From Thermosipho japonicus (GTDB lineage: Bacteria > Thermotogota > Thermotogae > Thermotogales > Fervidobacteriaceae), in assembly GCF_014201655.1 (NCBI RefSeq), contig NZ_JACHEX010000003.1:186001-250000 (forward strand): DNA of 64,000 nucleotides. The letters are read 5' to 3'. Below, one piece after another: positions 48,156-56,106 of the stretch (positions are counted from its first letter, which is position 1; each line of letters opens with the position of its first letter). The translations under genes and the position numbers were made by a program. Below the pieces are notes generated by a model that made no database searches, had not been told where the DNA came from, and was given only the letters and a program-made list of their open reading frames with translations.

Positions 48156-49367
48156 ATGAAAACTGCATCAATAATAGCGATTGGTAATGAACTTGTCGAA
48201 GGGATCCTAGTAGACACAAATTCAAAATATATTTCAAAAAAGCTCTTAGAATACGGCTATAAAACAAAAATTATTAAAACTCTTCCAGATGATTTAGATT
48301 TGCTAGTAAAAGAAATAAAAGATTCTCTTGAAACAACCAACCTTGTTGTAACCACTGGAGGACTTGGACCAACGGAAGATGATCTAACACGTGAAGCTGT
48401 TTCAAAAGCTCTTGAAAAAAAACTTATTTTCGATGAAAATTTATCAAAAAAAATCATCGAAAAAGCCAAAAAATTTCATAGTTATGTACCGAAAATAGTA
48501 GAAAGACAAGCGATGGTAATTGAAGGTGCTACAGTTTTAGAAAATCCAGTTGGTACAGCGCCAGGAATGTTCTTAAAAACTTCCAAAAGCACAATTTTAA
48601 TACTTCCTGGGCCTCCTGTTGAAATGATACCAATATTTGAAGAGGCATTAAACCTCATCGAAAAAGAAAATAAAATTTACCAAAGAAGAATTAAAACCAT
48701 AAATATTCCAGAAGCAGTTCTTGTAGAAAAATACAAAGATATAATTTACAAGTATAAAGAGGTAAATGTTGCCACAATGGCAAGTCACACCAGCGGTGTA
48801 GAATTAAGATTTACAGGTGAAAAAGCACTTGTAGATGAAATAGTTAATATGTTAAGTGAAAAACTTAAAGACTATATTTATGCCTTTGATGATAAAACTA
48901 TTGAAGAAATCGTATTTGAAAAGCTGCTTTCAAAAAATAAAACCGTCTCATTTGCTGAATCATGTACTGGTGGACTTGTTTCTGCCAATTTTGTAAATCT
49001 TTCCGGAGTTTCAAAAGTTTTTAAAGGCTCAATTGTTGCATATTCTAATGAAGTAAAGCAACGAGTTTTAAATGTTAATTCTAAGACACTTGAGAAATTT
49101 GGAGCGGTAAGTAAAGAATGCGTAGAAGAAATGGCAAAAGGAGTAAGTAAATTATTAGACACAGACTACTCAGTTGCAGTATCAGGAATCGCTGGACCTA
49201 CAGGCGGTACAAAAGAAAAGCCAGTTGGTACAGTATGGATCTGTGCATATTCAAGGGAAAATGACATATTCATGACTGAAGGATTTTACTTTAAAGGAAA
49301 CAGACAAACAATTAGAAATCGCTCAACTTTACACGCATTTGATATGTTAAGGAGGATATTAAAATGA
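48156..49367 (+). CDS. cinA: Competence/damage-inducible protein CinA
   Basis: A 403-residue two-domain protein. The N-terminal MoCF-like part (IIAIGNELVEG, TTGGLGPTEDDLT, NPVGTAPGM) is associated with ADP-ribose/NMN-pyrophosphatase activity; the C-terminal PncC-like nicotinamide-nucleotide amidase domain has FAESCTGGL and GIAGPTGG. Start ATG 48156 follows GAGGTGAAATT; the frame is open 15 codons further without a ribosome site. It overlaps lacI by four bases (ATGA). Confidence 0.93.
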   Translation: MKTASIIAIGNELVEGILVDTNSKYISKKLLEYGYKTKIIKTLPDDLDLLVKEIKDSLETTNLVVTTGGLGPTEDDLTREAVSKALEKKLIFDENLSKKIIEKAKKFHSYVPKIVERQAMVIEGATVLENPVGTAPGMFLKTSKSTILILPGPPVEMIPIFEEALNLIEKENKIYQRRIKTINIPEAVLVEKYKDIIYKYKEVNVATMASHTSGVELRFTGEKALVDEIVNMLSEKLKDYIYAFDDKTIEEIVFEKLLSKNKTVSFAESCTGGLVSANFVNLSGVSKVFKGSIVAYSNEVKQRVLNVNSKTLEKFGAVSKECVEEMAKGVSKLLDTDYSVAVSGIAGPTGGTKEKPVGTVWICAYSRENDIFMTEGFYFKGNRQTIRNRSTLHAFDMLRRILK

Positions 49368-50347
49368 AAAAAAGAAGTGTTACCATAAAAGATGTTGCAA
49401 GAAAAGCTGGAGTTGGTGTGGGAACAGTCTCAAGAGTTATAAATAATAGTCCACACGTTAATCAAAGAACAAAAGAACATGTGCTAAAAGTAATACAAGA
49501 ACTTGGTTACATGCCAAACCCACATGCAAGAAGACTTTCAAGTGGACATACAAAAATAATTACAACAATATTTCCACAAATGGTTGGAGAATTTCACCAA
49601 CTACTACTTTCAGGTATAGATGAAATTTTTGAAAAAGAAGGATACACATCATTTGTCTATCCATTATATAGTGAAAATAGATACAAATTTGTAAGGGAAA
49701 GCTCGGATTTTGTTCTTGGAACCGATGGAGTTATTATAGATGCATTAAATGTTGATAGACTTCTCCAACAATATATACCAAAAAATGTTCCTGTTGTTTC
49801 TGTTGAATTTGATTCTGAAAAGTATGATTCTGTTATTATCGACAACTTTTACGGCGGTATGATAGCAGGTGATTACCTTTCAAATTTTGAAGGAGATATT
49901 TATGTAATTACACATAGAAGAAAGTCAAAACTAGAAAGTACCGTTTTCGAAGAAAGGGTTAATGGGTTTATCGAATCTATAGAAAAAAAGGGGAGAACTA
50001 TAGAAAAGATCTTTGAAATTGAACTAGATTGGCTAGAAGCTTTTAATGTGGCAAAAGAAATATTTACCCGCTCTAATAAGGTTATTATTTTTACTACAAC
50101 TGATTATTTTGCCTTTCCAGTAATAGAATTTACAAGAATAAAAGGTCTTGTTCCACAGAAAAATTTTCATTTGTGTGGTTTTGACAACCTTACACTTTCT
50201 AATATCTTAAATATTACTACTATAAAACAACCAATAGTTGAAATGGGAAAAAGTGCAGGGGAATTACTTTTAAGAAGAATTAAAGGTTTTACAAGAAAAA
50301 AACAAACCGTTGCATTTAAGCCCGAGATAATAATAAGAGAAACATAG
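49364..50347 (+). CDS. LacI family transcriptional regulator
   Basis: A 327-residue repressor: N-terminal helix-turn-helix VTIKDVARKAGVGVGTVSRVIN, hinge helix NPHARRLSSG and a periplasmic-binding-protein-type effector domain. The ligand is not known. It probably binds the palindrome at 48126-48142 before cinA and so its own operon; no sugar gene is adjacent. Confidence 0.92.
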   Translation: MKKRSVTIKDVARKAGVGVGTVSRVINNSPHVNQRTKEHVLKVIQELGYMPNPHARRLSSGHTKIITTIFPQMVGEFHQLLLSGIDEIFEKEGYTSFVYPLYSENRYKFVRESSDFVLGTDGVIIDALNVDRLLQQYIPKNVPVVSVEFDSEKYDSVIIDNFYGGMIAGDYLSNFEGDIYVITHRRKSKLESTVFEERVNGFIESIEKKGRTIEKIFEIELDWLEAFNVAKEIFTRSNKVIIFTTTDYFAFPVIEFTRIKGLVPQKNFHLCGFDNLTLSNILNITTIKQPIVEMGKSAGELLLRRIKGFTRKKQTVAFKPEIIIRET

Positions 50348-50368
50348 TAAATAGAAAAGGAGGATTAT

Positions 50369-51010
50369 ATGAAAAAGGGAGATTTTATATGGTTAGGAGT
50401 ATTTTCACTAATAGTTTTTCTGCTCGTCTTTAAACCAACACATCAAGCTTATATTGTATTAAACAGAACACATCCATACCTTATGGGATTTTTAAAGGTT
50501 TCCATACTTGCAACTATGGGTGAACTCCTTTCAATAAGGCTTCAACAGGGAAAATATTTAAAACCATATGGTCTATTTTACAGATTCCTGGTATGGGGTT
50601 TTCTAGGTATGTGTTTTGTTCTTGTATTTGAACTTTTTGCAAGTGGAACAGATGCAGTAATGAAAAAAGGGCTTTTGCCTGGAAATAATAAAATTCTCCA
50701 CGCATTTTTCACAAGTACACTAATGAATCTAATTTTTGCACCGACATTTATGGCATTTCACAGAATCACCGATACGTATATAGACCTTGGAAAGGGAAAA
50801 ATCGCTAATATTTTTTCAATTAAATTTTCAAGTGTAGTAGACAAAATAGACTGGCAAAAATTTTTTGGATTTGTTATCTTAAAAACCATACCATTTTTCT
50901 GGATTCCAGCACATACTATAACTTTCCTTCTTCCACCTGAATATCGCGTTTTAACAGCTGCAATGCTATCAATAGTACTTGGAGTATTGCTTTCACTTAG
51001 AAAGGGGTAA
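50369..51010 (+). CDS. Conserved membrane protein of unknown function
   Basis: A 213-residue integral membrane protein with five or six hydrophobic helices (about 7-24, 38-56, 72-92, 110-128, 165-200). Segments GFLKVSILATMGELLSIRL and FAPTFMAFHRITDTYI are distinctive and look like the Mpv17/PMP22 pattern, but I am not sure. No metal or catalytic motif. It has an AGGAGG ribosome site and lies 21 bases after lacI. Confidence 0.7.
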   Translation: MKKGDFIWLGVFSLIVFLLVFKPTHQAYIVLNRTHPYLMGFLKVSILATMGELLSIRLQQGKYLKPYGLFYRFLVWGFLGMCFVLVFELFASGTDAVMKKGLLPGNNKILHAFFTSTLMNLIFAPTFMAFHRITDTYIDLGKGKIANIFSIKFSSVVDKIDWQKFFGFVILKTIPFFWIPAHTITFLLPPEYRVLTAAMLSIVLGVLLSLRKG

Positions 51011-51013
51011 AAA

Positions 51014-51460
51014 ATGCTAAAACTTCCACCAATGAAGTTTGTAGAATACATAAATGCACCAAAAAATAAAGTTTGGAAAGTTTTTGTAAATGAAAATGGT
51101 TGGGATCCATGGTTTACTGATGGTATGAAAATGGAAGTTAAAGATGGTGGAAAGATCTTCTTTAGATGGAAAAGACTTACCAATGGTGAAGTTGTAACGG
51201 ACAATGGATATATTGTTGAAATAATCCCCGAAAAACTTTGGGAATTTTGGTGGTATGAATACGAAGACGGATTTAGAAGCAAGGTTACTATGAAATTTCA
51301 AGAAAGTGTAGATGGTGGAACATACATAACGATAATAGATCATACATTGGTAAAAAATACCGATGAGCTTGAAATTAGATACGGATGTGCTTTTGGTTGG
51401 GGTCAAATGTTAACTCTTGCAAGGGCTTATATTGAAAAAGGTTTAATACTCATTGGTTAA
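51014..51460 (+). CDS. SRPBCC/AHSA1-like lipid-binding fold protein
   Basis: A 148-residue protein starting with KFVEYINAPKNKVWKVFVNENG and the WDPWFTDGMKMEV segment, typical of START/AHSA1 (SRPBCC) domains that hold a small hydrophobic ligand in a barrel-helix cavity. No enzyme function can be assigned. It begins three bases after the membrane protein and ends the cinA-lacI unit. Confidence 0.82.
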   Translation: MLKLPPMKFVEYINAPKNKVWKVFVNENGWDPWFTDGMKMEVKDGGKIFFRWKRLTNGEVVTDNGYIVEIIPEKLWEFWWYEYEDGFRSKVTMKFQESVDGGTYITIIDHTLVKNTDELEIRYGCAFGWGQMLTLARAYIEKGLILIG

Positions 51461-51827
51461 AAACTTGGAAAGTTATATTACTACATATTGGTGTTTGGAA
51501 AATAAATTACACTATATATAGTTTTTCTTACCAGCGGTAAGAAATTTTACTTACAGAAATGATAATTTCTTACCGCATAATTTAAAACGCAATTGAATCG
51601 ATTACAATATTTAAGCCAATGTATAACTTCTTACCATTAAAAGTACTGAAAAAACTATACTTTTAAAACTTCTTTCCAGGCGGTGGTTAATTTTCTTTCA
51701 AAAATTTGGAAAGTTACAAATCAAATATTCATGCCAAATTAATGCAATTTTTTCAAGATAACTTTCCACTTTTTCAGTATATACTATTATTACTACTAAA
51801 AAAATAATAAAAGAAAGGAATGAAAGA
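51461..51827. repeat. 367-base repeat-rich intergenic element (MITE-like candidate)
   Basis: No gene is found. A 10-base terminal inverted repeat GGAAAGTTAT (51467-51476) / ATAACTTTCC (51758-51767) nearly spans the gap, with a third copy GGAAAGTTA at 51708-51716. A perfect hairpin TTTCTTACC-AGC-GGTAAGAAA sits at 51524-51544, and TTTCTTACC recurs at 51566-51574 and TTCTTACC at 51628-51635. A TATACT box at 51780-51785 may start the helicase operon. Confidence 0.5.
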
Positions 51828-53726
51828 ATGATAGATTTTAAAGCTGAACTTGACGAAGAACAATATGAAGCGGTCGTAAACTCAAAAGGAAAAACACTTG
51901 TAATTGCAGGACCAGGAAGTGGAAAAACAAGGGTGATAACATATAAAATAGCCCATTTAATATCTTCCGGTGTAAAACCTTCTGAAATACTACTTGTTAC
52001 ATTTACAAAAGCAGCGGCAAAAGAAATGCTACAGAGAGCAAAACTTGTTTCACGATCTACACTTGAGGGAATCACTGCAGGAACATTTCACCATATATGT
52101 AACTCATTTCTAAGAAAATATGGAACAATAATAGGATTAAAGCCAAACTTTACAATACTAGACAGTGAAGATGCAAAAGATGTAATGGAAAGTGCAAGAA
52201 GTCAAATAATTCCAAAATCTGAAAGCAAAACCGTTCCAAACGCAAAGCAGTTATTAATCATAAACTCATACATGAATAATACTCTATGTTCTCTAAGAGA
52301 AGCTATTGCAAAATACAATCCAAGATACCTAGAACAAGAAAAATTAATAGAACAGATCCTAATAAAATATCAACAAGAGAAAATGCAGCAAAATTCAGTT
52401 GATTATGATGACCTTCTAATAAACACATTACAAATACTTTCCACAAACAAAGCAATTAGATTAAAAGAATCAAGTAGATATAAATGGATACTTGTTGATG
52501 AATTTCAAGACACTAACATAGTTCAATTCCAAATTGTAAACTTACTTTCAGAAGTACATAAAAACCTCATGGTTGTTGGAGATGATGCACAAAGTATATA
52601 CTCATTTAGAGGCGCACGTTTTGAAAATGTACTTGATTTTCAAAAAGAGGCAAAAATCTTCAAGATTCAAACCAACTATAGAAGTTCACAAGAGATAGTA
52701 AACCTTATAAATGAAATGCTTCCAAAAAACTCCATACACAAAACGTTGCGCGCAACAAGAAGTACAGGAGTAAAACCATTTTTAGTACAGGTGTTTGATC
52801 ACTACGACGAAGCCGATTTTGTGGCAAATGAAATACTCAACTACAACAAACAAGGAGTTTCTCTAAACGATATAGCAGTACTTTATAGAGCTCATTCACA
52901 TTCACTTGAACTTCAACTTGAACTATCAAAACATGGTATACCATTCAAATTGTATTCCGGTTTAAGATTTACGGAAACAGCACATGTAAAAGATTGTCTT
53001 GCATTCTTAAAAGTTTCCGTAAATTATGAAGAAAAAATATCCTGGATAAGATTACTAAAACTTGCAAAAGGAATAGGGAAAATAAAATCAAACAATATTT
53101 CTGAAAAACTTACATCTAAAGGACTAGATGCATTCAACGAGATCAAAGAAAAAAGTTCTGACTTTAACAAAATAAAAGAAATTATATTAAAATCACAGGA
53201 AATTAAGAATCCAGGGGAAAGAATTAAAATTTTCTTTGAAAAATTTTACGAGGAAAAGATGGAAGAAATATTTGACGATGCAAGGGATAGAAAAGAAGAC
53301 ATTGTAAGACTAATAGAGATGGCTTCATTCTATGAAACACCTGAAAACTTTCTATCTGATATACTTGTAAGTGAAAATTATGAAATAGCACAGGAAGGTA
53401 AATCTGACAAGGAAACCGAAAAAGTAACTTTAACAACCGTACACCAAGCTAAAGGTCTTGAATGGAAGGTAGTATTCATTTTAAGTGTAAACCCAGGAGA
53501 TTTTCCACACATAATGAGTTTACGAGATGGAGCATTAGATGAAGAAGAAAGATTGTTCTATGTTGCAATTACTCGTGCAAAGGATTTTCTATATATAATC
53601 TACAGCGCTGGGGGCTCCTCAAGGATTTTTTACGGAAATGATTACATTATTAAACGTGGTAAAAGCTTTATTGATGATATTCCATTTCATCTTGTTGAAC
53701 ATTTAGAATACGGAGTTGGAAAATGA
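51828..53726 (+). CDS. UvrD/PcrA-like superfamily 1 DNA helicase
   Basis: A 632-residue 3'-5' helicase. Motifs: Q region LDEEQYEAVV, Walker A GPGSGKT (about 28-34), TFTKAAAKEM, DEFQDTN, GDDAQSIYSFRGA, TNYRSS, VTLTTVHQAKGLEW and AITRAKD. It lacks a long C-terminal extension and is shorter than classic PcrA (about 720). It is the first gene of a long plus-strand operon that ends in mutL, consistent with a repair role. The DUF72 gene overlaps its stop. Confidence 0.94.
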   Translation: MIDFKAELDEEQYEAVVNSKGKTLVIAGPGSGKTRVITYKIAHLISSGVKPSEILLVTFTKAAAKEMLQRAKLVSRSTLEGITAGTFHHICNSFLRKYGTIIGLKPNFTILDSEDAKDVMESARSQIIPKSESKTVPNAKQLLIINSYMNNTLCSLREAIAKYNPRYLEQEKLIEQILIKYQQEKMQQNSVDYDDLLINTLQILSTNKAIRLKESSRYKWILVDEFQDTNIVQFQIVNLLSEVHKNLMVVGDDAQSIYSFRGARFENVLDFQKEAKIFKIQTNYRSSQEIVNLINEMLPKNSIHKTLRATRSTGVKPFLVQVFDHYDEADFVANEILNYNKQGVSLNDIAVLYRAHSHSLELQLELSKHGIPFKLYSGLRFTETAHVKDCLAFLKVSVNYEEKISWIRLLKLAKGIGKIKSNNISEKLTSKGLDAFNEIKEKSSDFNKIKEIILKSQEIKNPGERIKIFFEKFYEEKMEEIFDDARDRKEDIVRLIEMASFYETPENFLSDILVSENYEIAQEGKSDKETEKVTLTTVHQAKGLEWKVVFILSVNPGDFPHIMSLRDGALDEEERLFYVAITRAKDFLYIIYSAGGSSRIFYGNDYIIKRGKSFIDDIPFHLVEHLEYGVGK

Positions 53727-54472
53727 TATACGTTGGTACTAGCGGGTTTCAGTTCGACGATTGGGTTGGTAAAGTCTATGATCCAAACATAAAGAAAAAT
53801 GAAATGCTAAAATATTACATAGGAAAATATAAATTTAACACTGTGGAGTTAAATTACACTTACTACAAGATGCCTGGATTTAGGACGATAGTATCACTGC
53901 TAAGAAATACTCCGCGTAATTTCTACTTTTCAATAAAGTTATACGGAAAAATTACGCATGAACATGATCTTTCATATGTTGATAAATTCTTAGATGCTAC
54001 TAGTCCAATGGTTGAAGAAAAACGACTTATTGGATACCTTGCACAGTTTCCTTTTTCTTTTAAAAGAACCGATGAAAACGAAAGATTTCTCTATAAAATT
54101 TTAAAAAAGTTCAATAATCTGTTTGTTGAATTACGTCATATTTCTTGGATTAATTTTGATACAGATGATTTTGAAATAGTTACCATTGATCAACCACCAC
54201 TAAAAGATTTCTTGCCATTTGTTATAAAAGCAAAAGAAAGGTTGTATGTAAGACTCCATGGAAGAAATAAAAAGTGGTTTGAAGAAGATGCAAAAAAAAG
54301 GTATAATTACAAATATTCAAGACAAGAGCTTGTTAAAATATACAAAGATATAAAAGACTTTAAAGGTCCAAAATATGTATACTTTAACAACTGCTATGAG
54401 GGAAAAGCCCTTTTAGATGCTTTAGAATTTAGAGAGATTTCAGGTGGTGAAATACTTGAATTTTTCAAATGA
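53723..54472 (+). CDS. DUF72 family protein
   Basis: A 249-residue TIM-barrel-like DUF72 protein (IYVGTSGFQFDDWVGKVYD, FNTVELNYTYY and YVRLHGRNKKW motifs). The family is common in bacteria and archaea but its activity is not settled. ATG overlaps the helicase stop by four bases. Confidence 0.9.
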   Translation: MIYVGTSGFQFDDWVGKVYDPNIKKNEMLKYYIGKYKFNTVELNYTYYKMPGFRTIVSLLRNTPRNFYFSIKLYGKITHEHDLSYVDKFLDATSPMVEEKRLIGYLAQFPFSFKRTDENERFLYKILKKFNNLFVELRHISWINFDTDDFEIVTIDQPPLKDFLPFVIKAKERLYVRLHGRNKKWFEEDAKKRYNYKYSRQELVKIYKDIKDFKGPKYVYFNNCYEGKALLDALEFREISGGEILEFFK

Positions 54473-54500
54473 ACATTCAAATAAAAGGGAAGGTCAAATA

Positions 54501-55073
54501 GTGTGGAATGATGAGAGAAATTTTATAAAAGCTTTAAAAAGAGGAGAAGAATGGGCTTATAGAAGACTGTATAGAGAGTATGCTCCAAAAATTGGTGCAT
54601 TTGCAAGAAGTTATTTTGGAACGGATGATGTAGATGATGTTATTCAAGAAGTGATGCTGAGAATATACAAAGGTATTAAAAAGTTTAAAGGAGATTCGTC
54701 TCTTTCAACTTGGATATATAGAATCACTGTAAATGTATGTAATACACTCTATGAAAAATACAAAAAGAAAAATGAAAAAACTTTCAGTGTTGAAAATAAC
54801 AACAGCGAAGATGATATGGAAATAGATATTCCAGATAAAGAAACAGATGTCCAAAAAGAAGTTACTCAGGAAATTTTATATGAAAAGATACTAAATGCAC
54901 TTGGAAAATTATCTGAAAAAGAAAGGGTATTAATTAGGATGAGAGATATTGATGGACTTTCTTACTCAGAAATTGCAGAGATTCTAGGAATACCGGAAGG
55001 AACGGTGAAAAGTAGATTACACAACGCAAGAGAAAAGTTTAAAAAGATACTTGAGGAGGAAGGTATAGCATGA
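54501..55073 (+). CDS. ECF-type RNA polymerase sigma factor
   Basis: A 190-residue group-4 sigma factor. Region 2 reads YRRLYREYAPKIGAFARSYFG..DVDDVIQEVMLR; region 4 contains LSYSEIAEILGIPEGTVKSRLHNARE. An acidic linker lies between. I start at GTG 54501 (AAGG seven bases before); the open frame begins 19 codons earlier, inside DUF72. It overlaps the next gene, a one-helix membrane protein, by four bases, the usual sigma/anti-sigma arrangement. Target promoters are unknown. Confidence 0.9.
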   Translation: MWNDERNFIKALKRGEEWAYRRLYREYAPKIGAFARSYFGTDDVDDVIQEVMLRIYKGIKKFKGDSSLSTWIYRITVNVCNTLYEKYKKKNEKTFSVENNNSEDDMEIDIPDKETDVQKEVTQEILYEKILNALGKLSEKERVLIRMRDIDGLSYSEIAEILGIPEGTVKSRLHNAREKFKKILEEEGIA

Positions 55074-55375
55074 ACGAGGAAAAGTACAAAGAAATAATAT
55101 CTATTGTTAAAATTGAGACCATGTATAAACCAGGTGATTTACTTGAAGATAGGATAATAAAAAATATTAAAAGGCAAAGGTTTTTTAGCAAGTTGAAAAA
55201 GTCATCTATATTTTTGATCATAGTTGCTGGTGTAGTAACAATTTCATTTTTCACATTTGATATTAAAAAACCTCAGAATCAACTTTATACGTATGAACAG
55301 CAACAAAGCCAAGATTATGTAGTAAAAGATTTTGAGCTAATTTTAAATATAAGCCTTGTGAGTGATGGTTTATAA
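55070..55375 (+). CDS. Single-helix membrane protein, possible anti-sigma factor
   Basis: A 101-residue protein with a charged cytoplasmic N-terminus (about 1-42), one membrane helix (about 43-62) and a short outer tail. I do not see a zinc-binding HxxxCxxC motif. Its position directly after the sigma factor (ATGA overlap) suggests an anti-sigma role, but this is inference from order only. Confidence 0.6.
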   Translation: MNEEKYKEIISIVKIETMYKPGDLLEDRIIKNIKRQRFFSKLKKSSIFLIIVAGVVTISFFTFDIKKPQNQLYTYEQQQSQDYVVKDFELILNISLVSDGL

Positions 55376-55386
55376 GAGGTGAAATT

Positions 55387-56106
55387 GTGAGAAAATTATA
55401 TTCTTTTTCTTTTCTGCTATTTGTTTCTTTTATTTTTGCTATCAGTTATCATGCTCTAAGAATTACCTTTGAATATAACGAGGACAAATTACAGATGGTT
55501 AGATACGAAGAGGTTTATTACAGGGACGGAGATAAAATAGTTTTTGTAAAGGTCCCAAAAAAGGTTGTTTGGGTAAAACTTGGTGAGCGTTATTACATTG
55601 GAGAAGGAACAACTTTAAAACTTTCTCCTCCTATCAAGGATTTAGAAGATATTTTTTATCAGTACCTTTCATACCACAAAATATCTGATGACTTTGATGG
55701 AGAGATTACAATTTCAGAAAAAACTTTTAATATAAAAGCAGAAAAAAGAAATGGATTTATAACAAAAATAGTGAGAAAATTTCATTCAGTTTTGACTGAA
55801 ATGCAATATATTTATCTTCCAGATAACAAAACATTTGAAGATGTTTTGTCAAGATTTAAGTTTATAGATAAAAGTGATTTTCCAATGAAAATTTATAATA
55901 TTTTGAACCTATTTTTGTGGTTTGATGCAAAAATATCGGGAAATGATCTTGAAATTTTTGCAATAGATAAAGAAGGTTTGGAAGTAGAACTCACCTTATC
56001 AAAAGAAAAAGGTACCTACAAAATTGATAATTTTTATTTGACAGTTAAAAAGTCTAGCGAAAAAACTAGAAAGGAAATCGAAAATGAAATCCGCGATAAT
56101 AATTGA
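55387..56106 (+). CDS. Exported protein of unknown function
   Basis: A 239-residue protein with a signal peptide (about 1-20) and a beta-rich mature part with no recognised motif. It resembles RseB/LolA-type lipid-binding proteins only in size and position after an anti-sigma candidate. Start GTG 55387 after AGAGGTGAAATT. It overlaps the radical SAM gene by 23 bases. Confidence 0.6.
   Translation: MRKLYSFSFLLFVSFIFAISYHALRITFEYNEDKLQMVRYEEVYYRDGDKIVFVKVPKKVVWVKLGERYYIGEGTTLKLSPPIKDLEDIFYQYLSYHKISDDFDGEITISEKTFNIKAEKRNGFITKIVRKFHSVLTEMQYIYLPDNKTFEDVLSRFKFIDKSDFPMKIYNILNLFLWFDAKISGNDLEIFAIDKEGLEVELTLSKEKGTYKIDNFYLTVKKSSEKTRKEIENEIRDNN

Noticed and set aside
51591-51608. Core AATCGATT as a second LacI-type operator before the helicase operon
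   Set aside because: Only the central eight bases are symmetric; the flanks do not match the palindrome before cinA.
51461-51660. CRISPR-like array from the TTTCTTACC repeats
   Set aside because: Repeats are nine bases or fewer with irregular spacing and mixed orientation, and no cas genes are in the window.
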